From: JBGQDM01 sp041495845
GTDB taxonomy: Bacteria; Acidobacteriota; Terriglobia; Terriglobales; Acidobacteriaceae
Reading direction: 5' to 3'
DNA length: 16,647 nucleotides
NCBI GenBank assembly: GCA_041495845.1
Contig: JBGQDM010000072.1
Span: 1-16,647, forward strand
Below, piece after piece: positions 6,851 to 13,538 of the stretch. Each line of letters starts with the position of its first letter. Position 1 is the stretch's first letter. Below the pieces are notes generated by a model. It did not search any database, was not told the origin of the DNA, and was given only the letters and a program-made list of their open reading frames with translations. The translations under genes and the position numbers were made by a program.

Positions 6851-7743
6851 GTTCCCGGGTCCTCATCACCGGAGCTTCCGGCCTGCTCGGATCAGCGATG
6901 GCGTTATCGCTGGGCTCTTCCGGCCACGAGATCGTGCGGGCCGTTCGGAAGGCAACACCCGGCCCGGGTGAGGTTCCGTGGGAGCCAGATAAAGCCCTTG
7001 ACCCCGCGCTGGTCTCCGGCCTCGATGCTGTTCTCCATTTTGCCGGCGAGAACATCGTTGGACGCTGGACCAAGACCAAGAAAGACCGGATCCGCAACAG
7101 CCGTGTTCTCGGCACGCGGGTTTTAGCAGATGCGCTGGCGCGCACTTCGGCCCAGCCCCGCGTCTTTGTGGCAGCTTCGGCCATCGGTTACTACGGCAAT
7201 CGCGGCGACGAAATGCTGACTGAAGAAAGTGCTCCCGGTTCCGGCTTTCTGGCGGAAACCTGCCACCAGTGGGAAGCAGCGACGGAAGCTGCATCCCGCG
7301 CTGGCATCCGTGTGGTTTCCATCCGCATGGGCGTGGTGCTCAGCCGCACCGGTGGCGCGCTCGACAAAATGCTCTTGCCCTTCAAGCTGGGCTTGGGCGG
7401 CAGAGTGGGCAGCGGTCGCCAGTGGTGGAGTTGGATCCACATCGCAGACATCGTCGGCGCCGTCGAACATGTTCTGCGCAACGAAAGCTTACGTGGTCCG
7501 GTGAACCTGGTCGCTCCGCATCCCGTAACCAACGCGGAATTCACGAGCACGCTGGGCCGCATGCTGCACCGGCCCACGATCTTCCCAGTCCCGGCCTTCG
7601 CTCTACGTCTGGCCCTGGGCGAAATGGCCGACCAAGCCCTGCTCGCCAGCCAGCGCGTAGGCCCTACCCGGCTGGCGGCCACTGGTTATGCCTTTCGTTT
7701 TCCGCGACTTGATGGGGCGCTTCGCGATTTGCTGGGAAAATAA
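6847..7743 (+). CDS. TIGR01777 family NAD(P)-binding epimerase-like protein
   Basis: This is an extended short-chain-dehydrogenase fold protein of the YfcH/TIGR01777 group. The physiological substrate of the family is not established; a nucleotide-sugar or quinone-type substrate is speculative. At 298 residues it has the usual length. The Rossmann motif GASGLLG is at 9-15, FAGENIVGRWT near 65-75, and SAIGYYG at 111-117 contains the active-site Tyr region. The family-specific block GSGFLAETCHQWE follows, then GSGRQWWSWIHIADIVGA. The C-terminal segment, with NLVAPHPVTNAEFT, the PVPAFALRLALGEMA block and GYAFRFP, matches the DUF1731 tail. The start at 6847 places the Rossmann motif at the usual distance from the N-terminus; an upstream GTG at 6772 would add 25 residues without similarity. 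It is divergent from the Rel/SpoT gene and converges on the RDD gene with only 12 bases between the stops. Confidence 0.9.
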   Translation: MSSRVLITGASGLLGSAMALSLGSSGHEIVRAVRKATPGPGEVPWEPDKALDPALVSGLDAVLHFAGENIVGRWTKTKKDRIRNSRVLGTRVLADALARTSAQPRVFVAASAIGYYGNRGDEMLTEESAPGSGFLAETCHQWEAATEAASRAGIRVVSIRMGVVLSRTGGALDKMLLPFKLGLGGRVGSGRQWWSWIHIADIVGAVEHVLRNESLRGPVNLVAPHPVTNAEFTSTLGRMLHRPTIFPVPAFALRLALGEMADQALLASQRVGPTRLAATGYAFRFPRLDGALRDLLGK

Positions 7744-7755
7744 AATTTGGCCGGG

Positions 7756-8865
7756 TCACTCGCTGGCGCGACGGCGCAGGTGCGTTCGCGTGATCCGGTC
7801 GTGCCAGCAGAGCTGCTCTTCATCCAGCCAGCACCAGGCGTAGCCCAGTCCGAGCGCCGCCACGGAAAGCACCGAGGTCAGCACCCGCCAGCGGCGCAAC
7901 GAACGCGACGCCGCTGTGCCGTCAAAGCGGCAGACTTCCAGCCGCGCCGCGCGCAGACCAGGCGTGCGCCCGTTGTAGACCAGCATCAGAAACTGATAAA
8001 GAAACCAGAAAAATGCCGCGACCACCAGGCCCCCAACCACTGCCAGCTTCCACGGTGGCAGGCCACCTGCCAGGCGCATCGCCACCTGGCCAAACGCCGC
8101 GACGGCCAGCAGCACGATGCCACCGTCCACCAGCGCCGCTGCCGCTCGCCGCACGCGTGACGCCGTCGGCAACTCGGCTTCGCCGGCGGGCCGCGAGGCC
8201 GTTTCCGCCGGAGGGGTAGCGAGAAGAATTCCACCGAGAGCGGGCCCTCGTGCCGCCACTTCCGGCACATCCAGAATCCGCGGCCGGCCCAGCACCGGCT
8301 CCGCCAATTCCTCAAGCGGCAAGGGCGGCATCAACTGAGAACGCGGAAACTCAATGATCCTCGCCGGCTCCGCTGCTTCGTGGAAGGCCGGTGCAAATGA
8401 TTCCGGAGCCACATTCACCACACTCTCCAGCGCCAGATTGTGGTGGACCCAGGACGCATCCGCCTGCGTTCCCCACGTCTCGGTGGACGCCGGCGGCGTC
8501 TCGAACGGCAGGTGAAGTGACGGATAGCGCGGTCCCTTCACCCGGCGCCGCGCCCGGTAATGGTTAACTCGCGCTGCCACCTCCTGCCGCCACCGATCGG
8601 GGTCTGGCTCCGACACCGGCGCCTCAGCCGTGGCCTCCACGTCTCCTCCGACGGCATCCGGTTGCTGGACCGCATCTTCCAGTGTGGAGCTCGGTGCTCC
8701 CACAGACACGGGCATGGGTTCGCCCGTCGCTTCTTCCTGCACCACGAACCGCGGCCCCGGTCCCTTCAGACTCGCTTCAAAACTCTGCTCACTGGTGTCG
8801 GGAGGTTCAGGATCTACGAGGCGCGCAGGGGCTCGGCCGGAACCGAATTCGTTCGCTTCATTCAC
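7756..8865 (-). CDS. RDD-domain membrane protein with long, probably disordered N-terminal region
   Basis: The 369-residue product has an RDD domain from about residue 236 to the end. It shows the SRVRRAAAALVDGG start (conserved Arg and Asp), two hydrophobic helices near 246-262 and 274-296, NGRTPGLRAARLEV between helices two and three, a third helix near 328-345, and the closing WHDRITRT with the second conserved Asp. RDD proteins are small inner-membrane proteins, some linked to ion transport; most have no known role. The first ~235 residues are rich in Pro, Glu and Ala, with no recognisable fold. They include a linker with RIIEFPRSQ and LAEPVLGRPRILDVPE. This part is presumably cytoplasmic. 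The GTG at 8865 is the earliest start, since a stop in frame lies just upstream; no clear Shine-Dalgarno is present. It converges with the epimerase and is divergent from lptD. Substrate and function are unknown. Confidence 0.8.
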   Translation of the reverse strand: MNEANEFGSGRAPARLVDPEPPDTSEQSFEASLKGPGPRFVVQEEATGEPMPVSVGAPSSTLEDAVQQPDAVGGDVEATAEAPVSEPDPDRWRQEVAARVNHYRARRRVKGPRYPSLHLPFETPPASTETWGTQADASWVHHNLALESVVNVAPESFAPAFHEAAEPARIIEFPRSQLMPPLPLEELAEPVLGRPRILDVPEVAARGPALGGILLATPPAETASRPAGEAELPTASRVRRAAAALVDGGIVLLAVAAFGQVAMRLAGGLPPWKLAVVGGLVVAAFFWFLYQFLMLVYNGRTPGLRAARLEVCRFDGTAASRSLRRWRVLTSVLSVAALGLGYAWCWLDEEQLCWHDRITRTHLRRRASE

Positions 8866-8961
8866 CGGCGCACACCATCATTGGTCTCACATCGCAAGCA
8901 AGGCATAGGGGAACGTCGAAGACCTTCCGCTCACAGCGGCCCCTTCGCGCACCGCGGCACT

Positions 8962-8991
8962 TTGCCTGCCGGGTCAGCGCCGTGCTAACGT
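8962..8991 (+). promoter_or_regulatory. Possible lptD promoter
   Basis: In the 179-base region between the RDD start and lptD, TTGCCT (8962-8967) and TAACGT (8986-8991) are 18 bases apart. The second hexamer is preceded by TGC, an extended -10 arrangement. Both hexamers are mediocre matches, so this is only a candidate. Apart from a 5-bp hairpin at about 8928-8940, I see nothing else in this region. Confidence 0.25.
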
Positions 8992-9044
8992 CACGCTGTC
9001 CCTTTGCAGGAAGCAGTCTCCGGCCCTGGGGCTCCTGACGCGCG

Positions 9045-11444
9045 ATGAAGTTCCGCTTCCGAATCCTTATCACGCCGTTCCTGCTTTGTCATCTGCTCGC
9101 CGTGCCTTGCGTGGTGCGGGCGCAGACGCCAGCCACCAGCGGCGACGAGGAAGTCACGGTCTACGCCGTCGAGCAGGAGAAGGACGGCGCCCTCTTCACC
9201 CTGCGCGGCCGCGCCCAGGTCCGCTACCGCGGCTGGGTGCTCTACGCCGACGAAATTACGTACAACTCCGATAGCAATCTGGCCAACGCTGACGGTCACG
9301 TCGTTCTCGACGGCGGCTCCAATGACGAACACATTGTCGCCACCCACGCCAGCTACAACGTCAAAACTGAATTCGGGCGGTTCGAAAATGTGTCCGGCAC
9401 CAGCGGCCTGCACCTGCGTAGCGCTCGCACCCAACTCATCTCGCCCAATCCCTTTGCCTTCACTGGCAAGCTCGTGGAGAAGAACGGGCCGGGCCAGTTC
9501 ATTGTGCACAATGGCACGGTCACCTCCTGCGACCTGCCTCATCCCAAGTGGCAATTCGCCGCCGGCAAGACCGTCGTCAACGTGGATGGCAACGCGAGCA
9601 TTTACAACTCCGTCTTCCGCGTCTTTGGCGTTCCCGTTCTCTACTTTCCCTTCGCCACCCACCCGGTGGAACGGGTACCGCGCCAGTCCGGCTTTCTGGT
9701 GCCGAACTTCGGCCACTCCTCGCGCAAGGGCACGGTGTTGGGCGAGGCTTTCTACTGGGCGCCAACTCGCAATTTCGACACCACCATCGGCGCCGAATAC
9801 TACTCCGCGCGCGGCTGGGCCCAGCGTGGCTCCTTCCGTAGCCGTCCCAGTGAAACTTCTTTCCTTGATCTCAACTTCTTCGGCGTGCTCGACCGCGGCC
9901 TCCAGGGAACCAACTCCGACCAGGGTGGCCAGGATGTACATCTGAACGCGGAAGCGCTGCTCCCTCGTAATCTCCGTGGCGTCGCCAATATCGAGTACCT
10001 CAGCTCTTACGTCTTTCGCCTCGCCTTCAACGAGGTGTTCAGCCAGGTGGTGAATTCCGAGGTCAAGTCCACCGCGTTCCTCTCCGGCTCTGCCCGCGGC
10101 ATCTACTACAACCTGCTCGCGGAACGCTACCAGAACTTCCAGACCACCAACCTTGGCGACGTCATCACCATCCTGCGGGCGCCCAGCGTACAAGTCACCG
10201 GAGTGGAACAAGCGCTCGCCTCGACGCCGTTACGGTGGTCGTTTGATGCTGCCGCCGAGGGCCTCTCCCGCAGCGAGCCCTCGTTCCGCACGGGCAGCTT
10301 GCTCGGCCGCTTCGACGCCTCCCCGCGCCTGGCGCTGCCTTTGCTCTGGCGGGGCTGGTCGCTCCGCCCGGAACTCGCGCTCCATGACACCCTCTACACG
10401 CAGAGGCTGACGCCCTCAGCCTCGGTCGGCTCCGCCGCCGATGCTCTCATCAACCGCTCCGCCGTCGAGGGCTCCGTCGAGTTGCGCCCGCCAGCTCTGG
10501 AGCGCATCTTCGCCAGCGAAGTCCTCGGACGAAAAATCAAGCACGTAATCGAGCCGCGCGTGACCTACCGCTATGTCACCGGCATCAACAATTTCGCCGA
10601 TATTCTGCGCTTCGACTCTCGCGACATTCTCAGCAACACCCACGAAGTCGAATACGCTCTGGTCAATCGCGTCTACGCCCGCCGCCGCAACCAGGTTGCA
10701 TCTGAAGACTGCGGCGACGAAGGCATACCCACCGCCAACGGTCTGGTTGCCGGCAAGCAATCCGTAATGCGCGCCCCCTGGCAGACGGAAGAAAAACGTT
10801 GCCCCAAGACACCGCCGGCACGCGAGATCATTCGCTGGGAATTAGCTCAGAAGTTTTTCCTTGACCCTGACTTTGGCGGTGCGCTGATGAACGGTCGCCG
10901 CAACGTGCTCACCGCCACCGCCAGCCTCACCGGCATCGCTTTTCTCACGTCACCGCGTCATCTTTCGCCCCTCATTTCCCGGCTCAAGCTCCAGACCAGC
11001 GCCCGCTCCGAAGCGGAATGGGCTTTCGACTACGACTTCCGCTCCGGACGGATCAACTCCAGTTCGGTCATCGTCGGCTACCACCTGGGCCGGGTCACGG
11101 TGGGCGGCAGCGATAACTACCTTCGCGTCCCCGGCGAAATCCTCCTCTCTACGCCCCTTCCCAGCCCACCCACCTTCCACCAGTTCCGGGTGCTGCTCGG
11201 CTATGGCAACCCCAGCAAGCGGGGCGTGAGCGCCGCCACCAACTTCGGCTTCGATTCCAACCGCGGCTTTCTGCAATACGCCGCCTCCCAGGTGGCCTAC
11301 AACTGGGATTGCTGTGGCATCAACTTCGAATATCGCCGCTTCGCCCTGGGCTCGGTGCGCAACGAAAACCAGTATCGCTTCTCCTTCAACCTCGCCAACG
11401 TCGGCACTTTCGGCAACCTCCGCCGCCAGGAACGCCTGTTCTGA
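9045..11444 (+). CDS. lptD: LPS-assembly outer membrane protein LptD
   Basis: LptD is the outer-membrane beta-barrel that, plugged by LptE, inserts lipopolysaccharide into the outer leaflet. The 799-residue length is typical. Residues 1-26 form a signal peptide with a basic start, hydrophobic core and cleavage after VRA. The periplasmic OstA/LptA-like jelly roll spans about 30-200, with VLYADEITYNSDSN and NGTVTSCDLPHPKW (Cys162). The barrel begins after LYFPFATHPVERVPRQSGFLVPNFG; alternating hydrophobic strands run to a C-terminal Phe, the usual barrel-insertion signal. Mature cysteines are C162, C556, C586, C756 and C757. The adjacent C756-C757 pair corresponds to the E. coli C724/C725 pair and C162 to C173, but no counterpart of C31 follows the signal peptide. 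The ATG at 9045 gives a good signal peptide; its Shine-Dalgarno is poor. Downstream are larE and dsbA/surA-like genes on the same strand. Confidence 0.95.
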   Translation: MKFRFRILITPFLLCHLLAVPCVVRAQTPATSGDEEVTVYAVEQEKDGALFTLRGRAQVRYRGWVLYADEITYNSDSNLANADGHVVLDGGSNDEHIVATHASYNVKTEFGRFENVSGTSGLHLRSARTQLISPNPFAFTGKLVEKNGPGQFIVHNGTVTSCDLPHPKWQFAAGKTVVNVDGNASIYNSVFRVFGVPVLYFPFATHPVERVPRQSGFLVPNFGHSSRKGTVLGEAFYWAPTRNFDTTIGAEYYSARGWAQRGSFRSRPSETSFLDLNFFGVLDRGLQGTNSDQGGQDVHLNAEALLPRNLRGVANIEYLSSYVFRLAFNEVFSQVVNSEVKSTAFLSGSARGIYYNLLAERYQNFQTTNLGDVITILRAPSVQVTGVEQALASTPLRWSFDAAAEGLSRSEPSFRTGSLLGRFDASPRLALPLLWRGWSLRPELALHDTLYTQRLTPSASVGSAADALINRSAVEGSVELRPPALERIFASEVLGRKIKHVIEPRVTYRYVTGINNFADILRFDSRDILSNTHEVEYALVNRVYARRRNQVASEDCGDEGIPTANGLVAGKQSVMRAPWQTEEKRCPKTPPAREIIRWELAQKFFLDPDFGGALMNGRRNVLTATASLTGIAFLTSPRHLSPLISRLKLQTSARSEAEWAFDYDFRSGRINSSSVIVGYHLGRVTVGGSDNYLRVPGEILLSTPLPSPPTFHQFRVLLGYGNPSKRGVSAATNFGFDSNRGFLQYAASQVAYNWDCCGINFEYRRFALGSVRNENQYRFSFNLANVGTFGNLRRQERLF

Positions 11445-11473
11445 GAAACTAACTTTGCGAATGCCCACGTAGC

Positions 11474-11512
11474 GACGGCCACCCTCGGCCGTCAGCCGGA
11501 GCGCAAGCTCCG
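11474..11512. repeat. Two adjacent perfect hairpins after lptD
   Basis: GACGGCC (11474-11480) pairs with GGCCGTC (11487-11493) around a 6-base loop. Four bases later CGGAGC (11497-11502) pairs with GCTCCG (11507-11512) around GCAA, a GNRA tetraloop. They begin 30 bases past the lptD stop and are followed by a short GTTT. They could end the lptD transcript or protect its 3' end. The compact paired arrangement also looks like a REP-type interspersed element. Confidence 0.5.
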
Positions 11513-11571
11513 CAACGTTTCTCTCCGCGCTCTCTGCGTTTTAGGGCTTCTCCGGATGTCAACCCGTTTCA

Positions 11572-11602
11572 AGCTGAGAGCTGAAAGCTGTGAGCTGATA
11601 GC
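11572..11602 (+). repeat. 7-nt periodic AGCT array upstream of larE
   Basis: Four exact 7-base units, AGCTGAG, AGCTGAA, AGCTGTG and AGCTGAT, are followed by a partial AGC. Every unit starts with AGCT and then three mostly purine bases. The array ends 13 bases before the larE ATG at 11616, so it would be in the larE leader or promoter. Related arrays occur at 14680-14705 and, on the opposite strand, at 15209-15250. Confidence 0.75.
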
Positions 11603-11615
11603 CCCCCCTGCTAAG

Positions 11616-12461
11616 ATGTCCCCCATGCTGGTCGTCATTCCCTCCGCGCTCGAACAGCATTTGCGCTCCCTCGGACGCTTGCTGGTCGCCTACTCCGGCG
11701 GCGCCGACTCCGCCTATCTCGCGTGGGCAGCCCACCAGATCCTTGGCTCGAACCTGCTGGCGGTCATCGCCGACTCTCCCAGCCTGGCCCGCACTCAACT
11801 TGCTGACGCCATCGCCTTCGCCCAAGAGCAGCGCATCCCTCTGGAAATCCTGCCTACCGCCGAACTCGAGCGTCCCGAGTATGCCCGTAACGACGCTCAG
11901 CGCTGCTTCCACTGCAAGGATGAGCTCTTCACCGTGATGGAAGAGTTTCGCCGCGCTCGTGGCTTCGATTCGATTGCTTACGGCGTCAACGCCGACGATC
12001 AGGGCGATTTCCGACCTGGCCAGTTCGCTGCCCGCAATCACCACGTCGCCGCTCCGTTGCTGGACGCCGGTCTCACCAAACAGCAAATTCGCGACCTTGC
12101 CCGCACCGCCGGGCTGCGCATTTGGGACAAGCCTGCCTCCGCCTGCCTCGCCTCCCGCATCGAATACGGGCGCCCGGTTACGCCCGAAACCCTGCGTGCG
12201 GTCGAGCAGGGAGAAGATGCCATTCGCGCGCTTGGCTTCCGCCAGTTCCGCGTCCGTCATCACGGCGCCATTGCCCGCATTGAGATCAGTCGCGACGAGA
12301 TGCCGCGCGCGCTCACCCCGGAGATGGCCGCCAGGTTCACTACCATCTTCAAGAGTCTGGGCTTCACTTATGTGACACTCGACCTGGAAGGCTTTCGCTC
12401 CGGTTCCATGAACGCCGTTCTCCCCCTCGACCACCTGACTGCGCCCGCCTCCCGGCCCTGA
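11616..12461 (+). CDS. larE: ATP-dependent sulfur transferase LarE (nickel-pincer cofactor synthesis)
   Basis: LarE adenylates and thiolates a carboxylated pyridinium mononucleotide in making the nickel-pincer cofactor of lactate racemase and related LarA enzymes. The 281-residue product has the PP-loop SGGADS at 27-32, RCFHCKDELF (Cys97 and Cys100), YGVNADDQGDFRPG, and WDKPASACLASRIEYG containing Cys177. In Lactobacillus LarE the single cysteine in the last motif is the sacrificial sulfur donor. Enzymes that also have the CxxC pair are reported to hold an iron-sulfur cluster instead, so this protein looks like the latter. ATG at 11616 and ATG at 11625 are both possible; an in-frame extension to 11556 is encoded by the AGCT repeat array and is unlikely to be protein. 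No larA, larB or larC is in the window. The gene sits between lptD and a DsbA-like gene. Some LarE-like proteins may act in other sulfur-transfer pathways. Confidence 0.88.
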   Translation: MSPMLVVIPSALEQHLRSLGRLLVAYSGGADSAYLAWAAHQILGSNLLAVIADSPSLARTQLADAIAFAQEQRIPLEILPTAELERPEYARNDAQRCFHCKDELFTVMEEFRRARGFDSIAYGVNADDQGDFRPGQFAARNHHVAAPLLDAGLTKQQIRDLARTAGLRIWDKPASACLASRIEYGRPVTPETLRAVEQGEDAIRALGFRQFRVRHHGAIARIEISRDEMPRALTPEMAARFTTIFKSLGFTYVTLDLEGFRSGSMNAVLPLDHLTAPASRP

Positions 12462-12493
12462 ATCCCACCGGGCCTCGCAGGGCCATCAGGGCC
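12454..12493 (+). terminator. Hairpin at the larE stop codon with a duplicated 3' arm
   Basis: GGCCCTG (12454-12460), which includes two bases of the larE stop, is perfectly complementary to CAGGGCC at 12478-12484. A second identical CAGGGCC follows at 12487-12493. Either copy can close the stem, with loops of 17 or 26 bases. No T-run follows. This may mark the end of the larE transcript before the DsbA-like gene. Confidence 0.3.
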
Positions 12494-12557
12494 GCATAGA
12501 ATCAGGAGTCCACCCCTCTCCCCCGCTTCGCTGTGAGATAATCAGAGGGATTTCTTC

Positions 12558-13505
12558 ATGCTCAGGCGGCTGCGAGTGACCCTTCTTCGACGTTCCCTGC
12601 TATTTTTGCTGCTGATTTGCCTCGGCTGTTCGGCGCAGTCCGCGTCTCCCGAGCTAACCCGCCGCATTGAGCGTCATGTCCGCGCCTACTACAGCCTGCC
12701 CGCCGATGTACAGGTACTGGTTGCGCCCCTGCAGCCCAGTGAATTCACGGGTTATGACGCCGTGGTGGTCACCATCACCAATGGCGCCAAGAGCCAGAAC
12801 TATGATTTCCTCGTCTCCAAGGATGGCAAGACTCTCGCCCGCATGACCAAACTCGATCTCTCCACCGACCCCTACGCCGAGGTCATGAAGAAGCTCAGTT
12901 GGCAGGGTCGGCCCACGCGCGGGAACAAAGACGCCAAGGTGGTGGCCGTCAACTTCGACGACTTCCAGTGTCCCTACTGCTCGCGCCTGCACCAGACGCT
13001 TTTCCCGCAGATCTTGAACGAATACGGCGATCGTGTGCTCTTCGTCTATAAAGACTATCCGCTGGAAGAGATCCACCCCTGGGCAACGCGGGCGGCGATT
13101 GACGCCAACTGTCTGGCTGGACAATCCAACGACGCCTATTGGGGATTTGCCGACTTCATGCACGGCAACCAGCACGAATTAAACTCCGAGAAAGGCCGCG
13201 ATGCCCAGCTGGCTAAAGTAGACCAGGCCACGCTGCTGGAAGCACAGAAGCGGAACCTCGATCTGGCCAGACTCCAGTCCTGTATCAAAGCCCAGGACGA
13301 CGGCCAGGTAAAGGCTTCGATCCGGGAGGGCGACGCTTTGGGTGTGAATGCCACTCCGGCCATGTTTGTGAACGGTTTCAAAGTGGATGGCGCGCTTCCC
13401 ATTGAGGAGTTGCGCAGCATACTGGACCGGGCCCTGGTGGATGCCGGCGTACAACCGCCGAAGCATCCAGCCAGTCCCGCGACCGCCGCGCCAGCCGCAC
13501 GATAA
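12558..13505 (+). CDS. DsbA-like exported thiol:disulfide interchange protein (thioredoxin fold)
   Basis: The 315-residue product should act in the periplasm on protein disulfides. It begins with a strongly basic and hydrophobic signal (LRRLRVTLLRRS, then LLFLLLICLGC). The LGC at 22-24 resembles a lipobox, but -3 is Cys rather than Leu, so lipidation is uncertain. Residues about 30-110 form an N-terminal domain I cannot name. The thioredoxin domain then carries DDFQCPYCSRLH with active-site C138-P-Y-C141, YKDYPLEEIHPWA, and cis-Pro267 in NATPAMFVNG, the DsbA/Thioredoxin_4 pattern. C185 and C242 are a likely second, structural disulfide. CPYC is close to the CPHC of oxidising DsbA, so an oxidase role is plausible; an isomerase is not excluded. 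ATG at 12558 has AGAGGGA seven bases upstream. The next gene starts within 33 bases, indicating an operon with the SurA-like gene. Confidence 0.88.
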   Translation: MLRRLRVTLLRRSLLFLLLICLGCSAQSASPELTRRIERHVRAYYSLPADVQVLVAPLQPSEFTGYDAVVVTITNGAKSQNYDFLVSKDGKTLARMTKLDLSTDPYAEVMKKLSWQGRPTRGNKDAKVVAVNFDDFQCPYCSRLHQTLFPQILNEYGDRVLFVYKDYPLEEIHPWATRAAIDANCLAGQSNDAYWGFADFMHGNQHELNSEKGRDAQLAKVDQATLLEAQKRNLDLARLQSCIKAQDDGQVKASIREGDALGVNATPAMFVNGFKVDGALPIEELRSILDRALVDAGVQPPKHPASPATAAPAAR

Positions 13506-13527
13506 GAAATGTCTATGCTCAGGATTC

Positions 13528-13533
13528 AGGAGG
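13528..13533 (+). promoter_or_regulatory. Consensus Shine-Dalgarno that selects a TTG start
   Basis: AGGAGG here is a full consensus ribosome binding site, five bases before TTG at 13539. The alternative ATG codons at 13509 and 13515 have only weak AAGAA-like sequence upstream. The TTG start also gives the downstream lipoprotein a signal peptide of ordinary length. Confidence 0.7.
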
Positions 13534-13538
13534 CTTCC

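Noticed and set aside
8991..10211. Long minus-strand open frame opposite the first half of lptD
   Set aside because: It is antisense to the signal peptide, jelly roll and barrel start of lptD. Its translation is Gly/Val/Ala/Glu-rich with no motifs, typical of shadow coding.
11556..11615. N-terminal extension of LarE starting at 11556
   Set aside because: These 20 codons are mostly the AGCT repeat array, and homologues begin near the PP-loop, so ATG 11616 or 11625 is preferred.
11559..12434. Minus-strand open frame covering larE
   Set aside because: It mirrors larE almost exactly and has no recognisable motif; larE has the PP-loop and cysteine motifs.
12534..12542. Extended -10-like TGAGATAAT just before the DsbA-like gene
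   Set aside because: Transcription from it would start near 12549, inside the ribosome binding site AGAGGGA, removing most of it. No -35 was seen.
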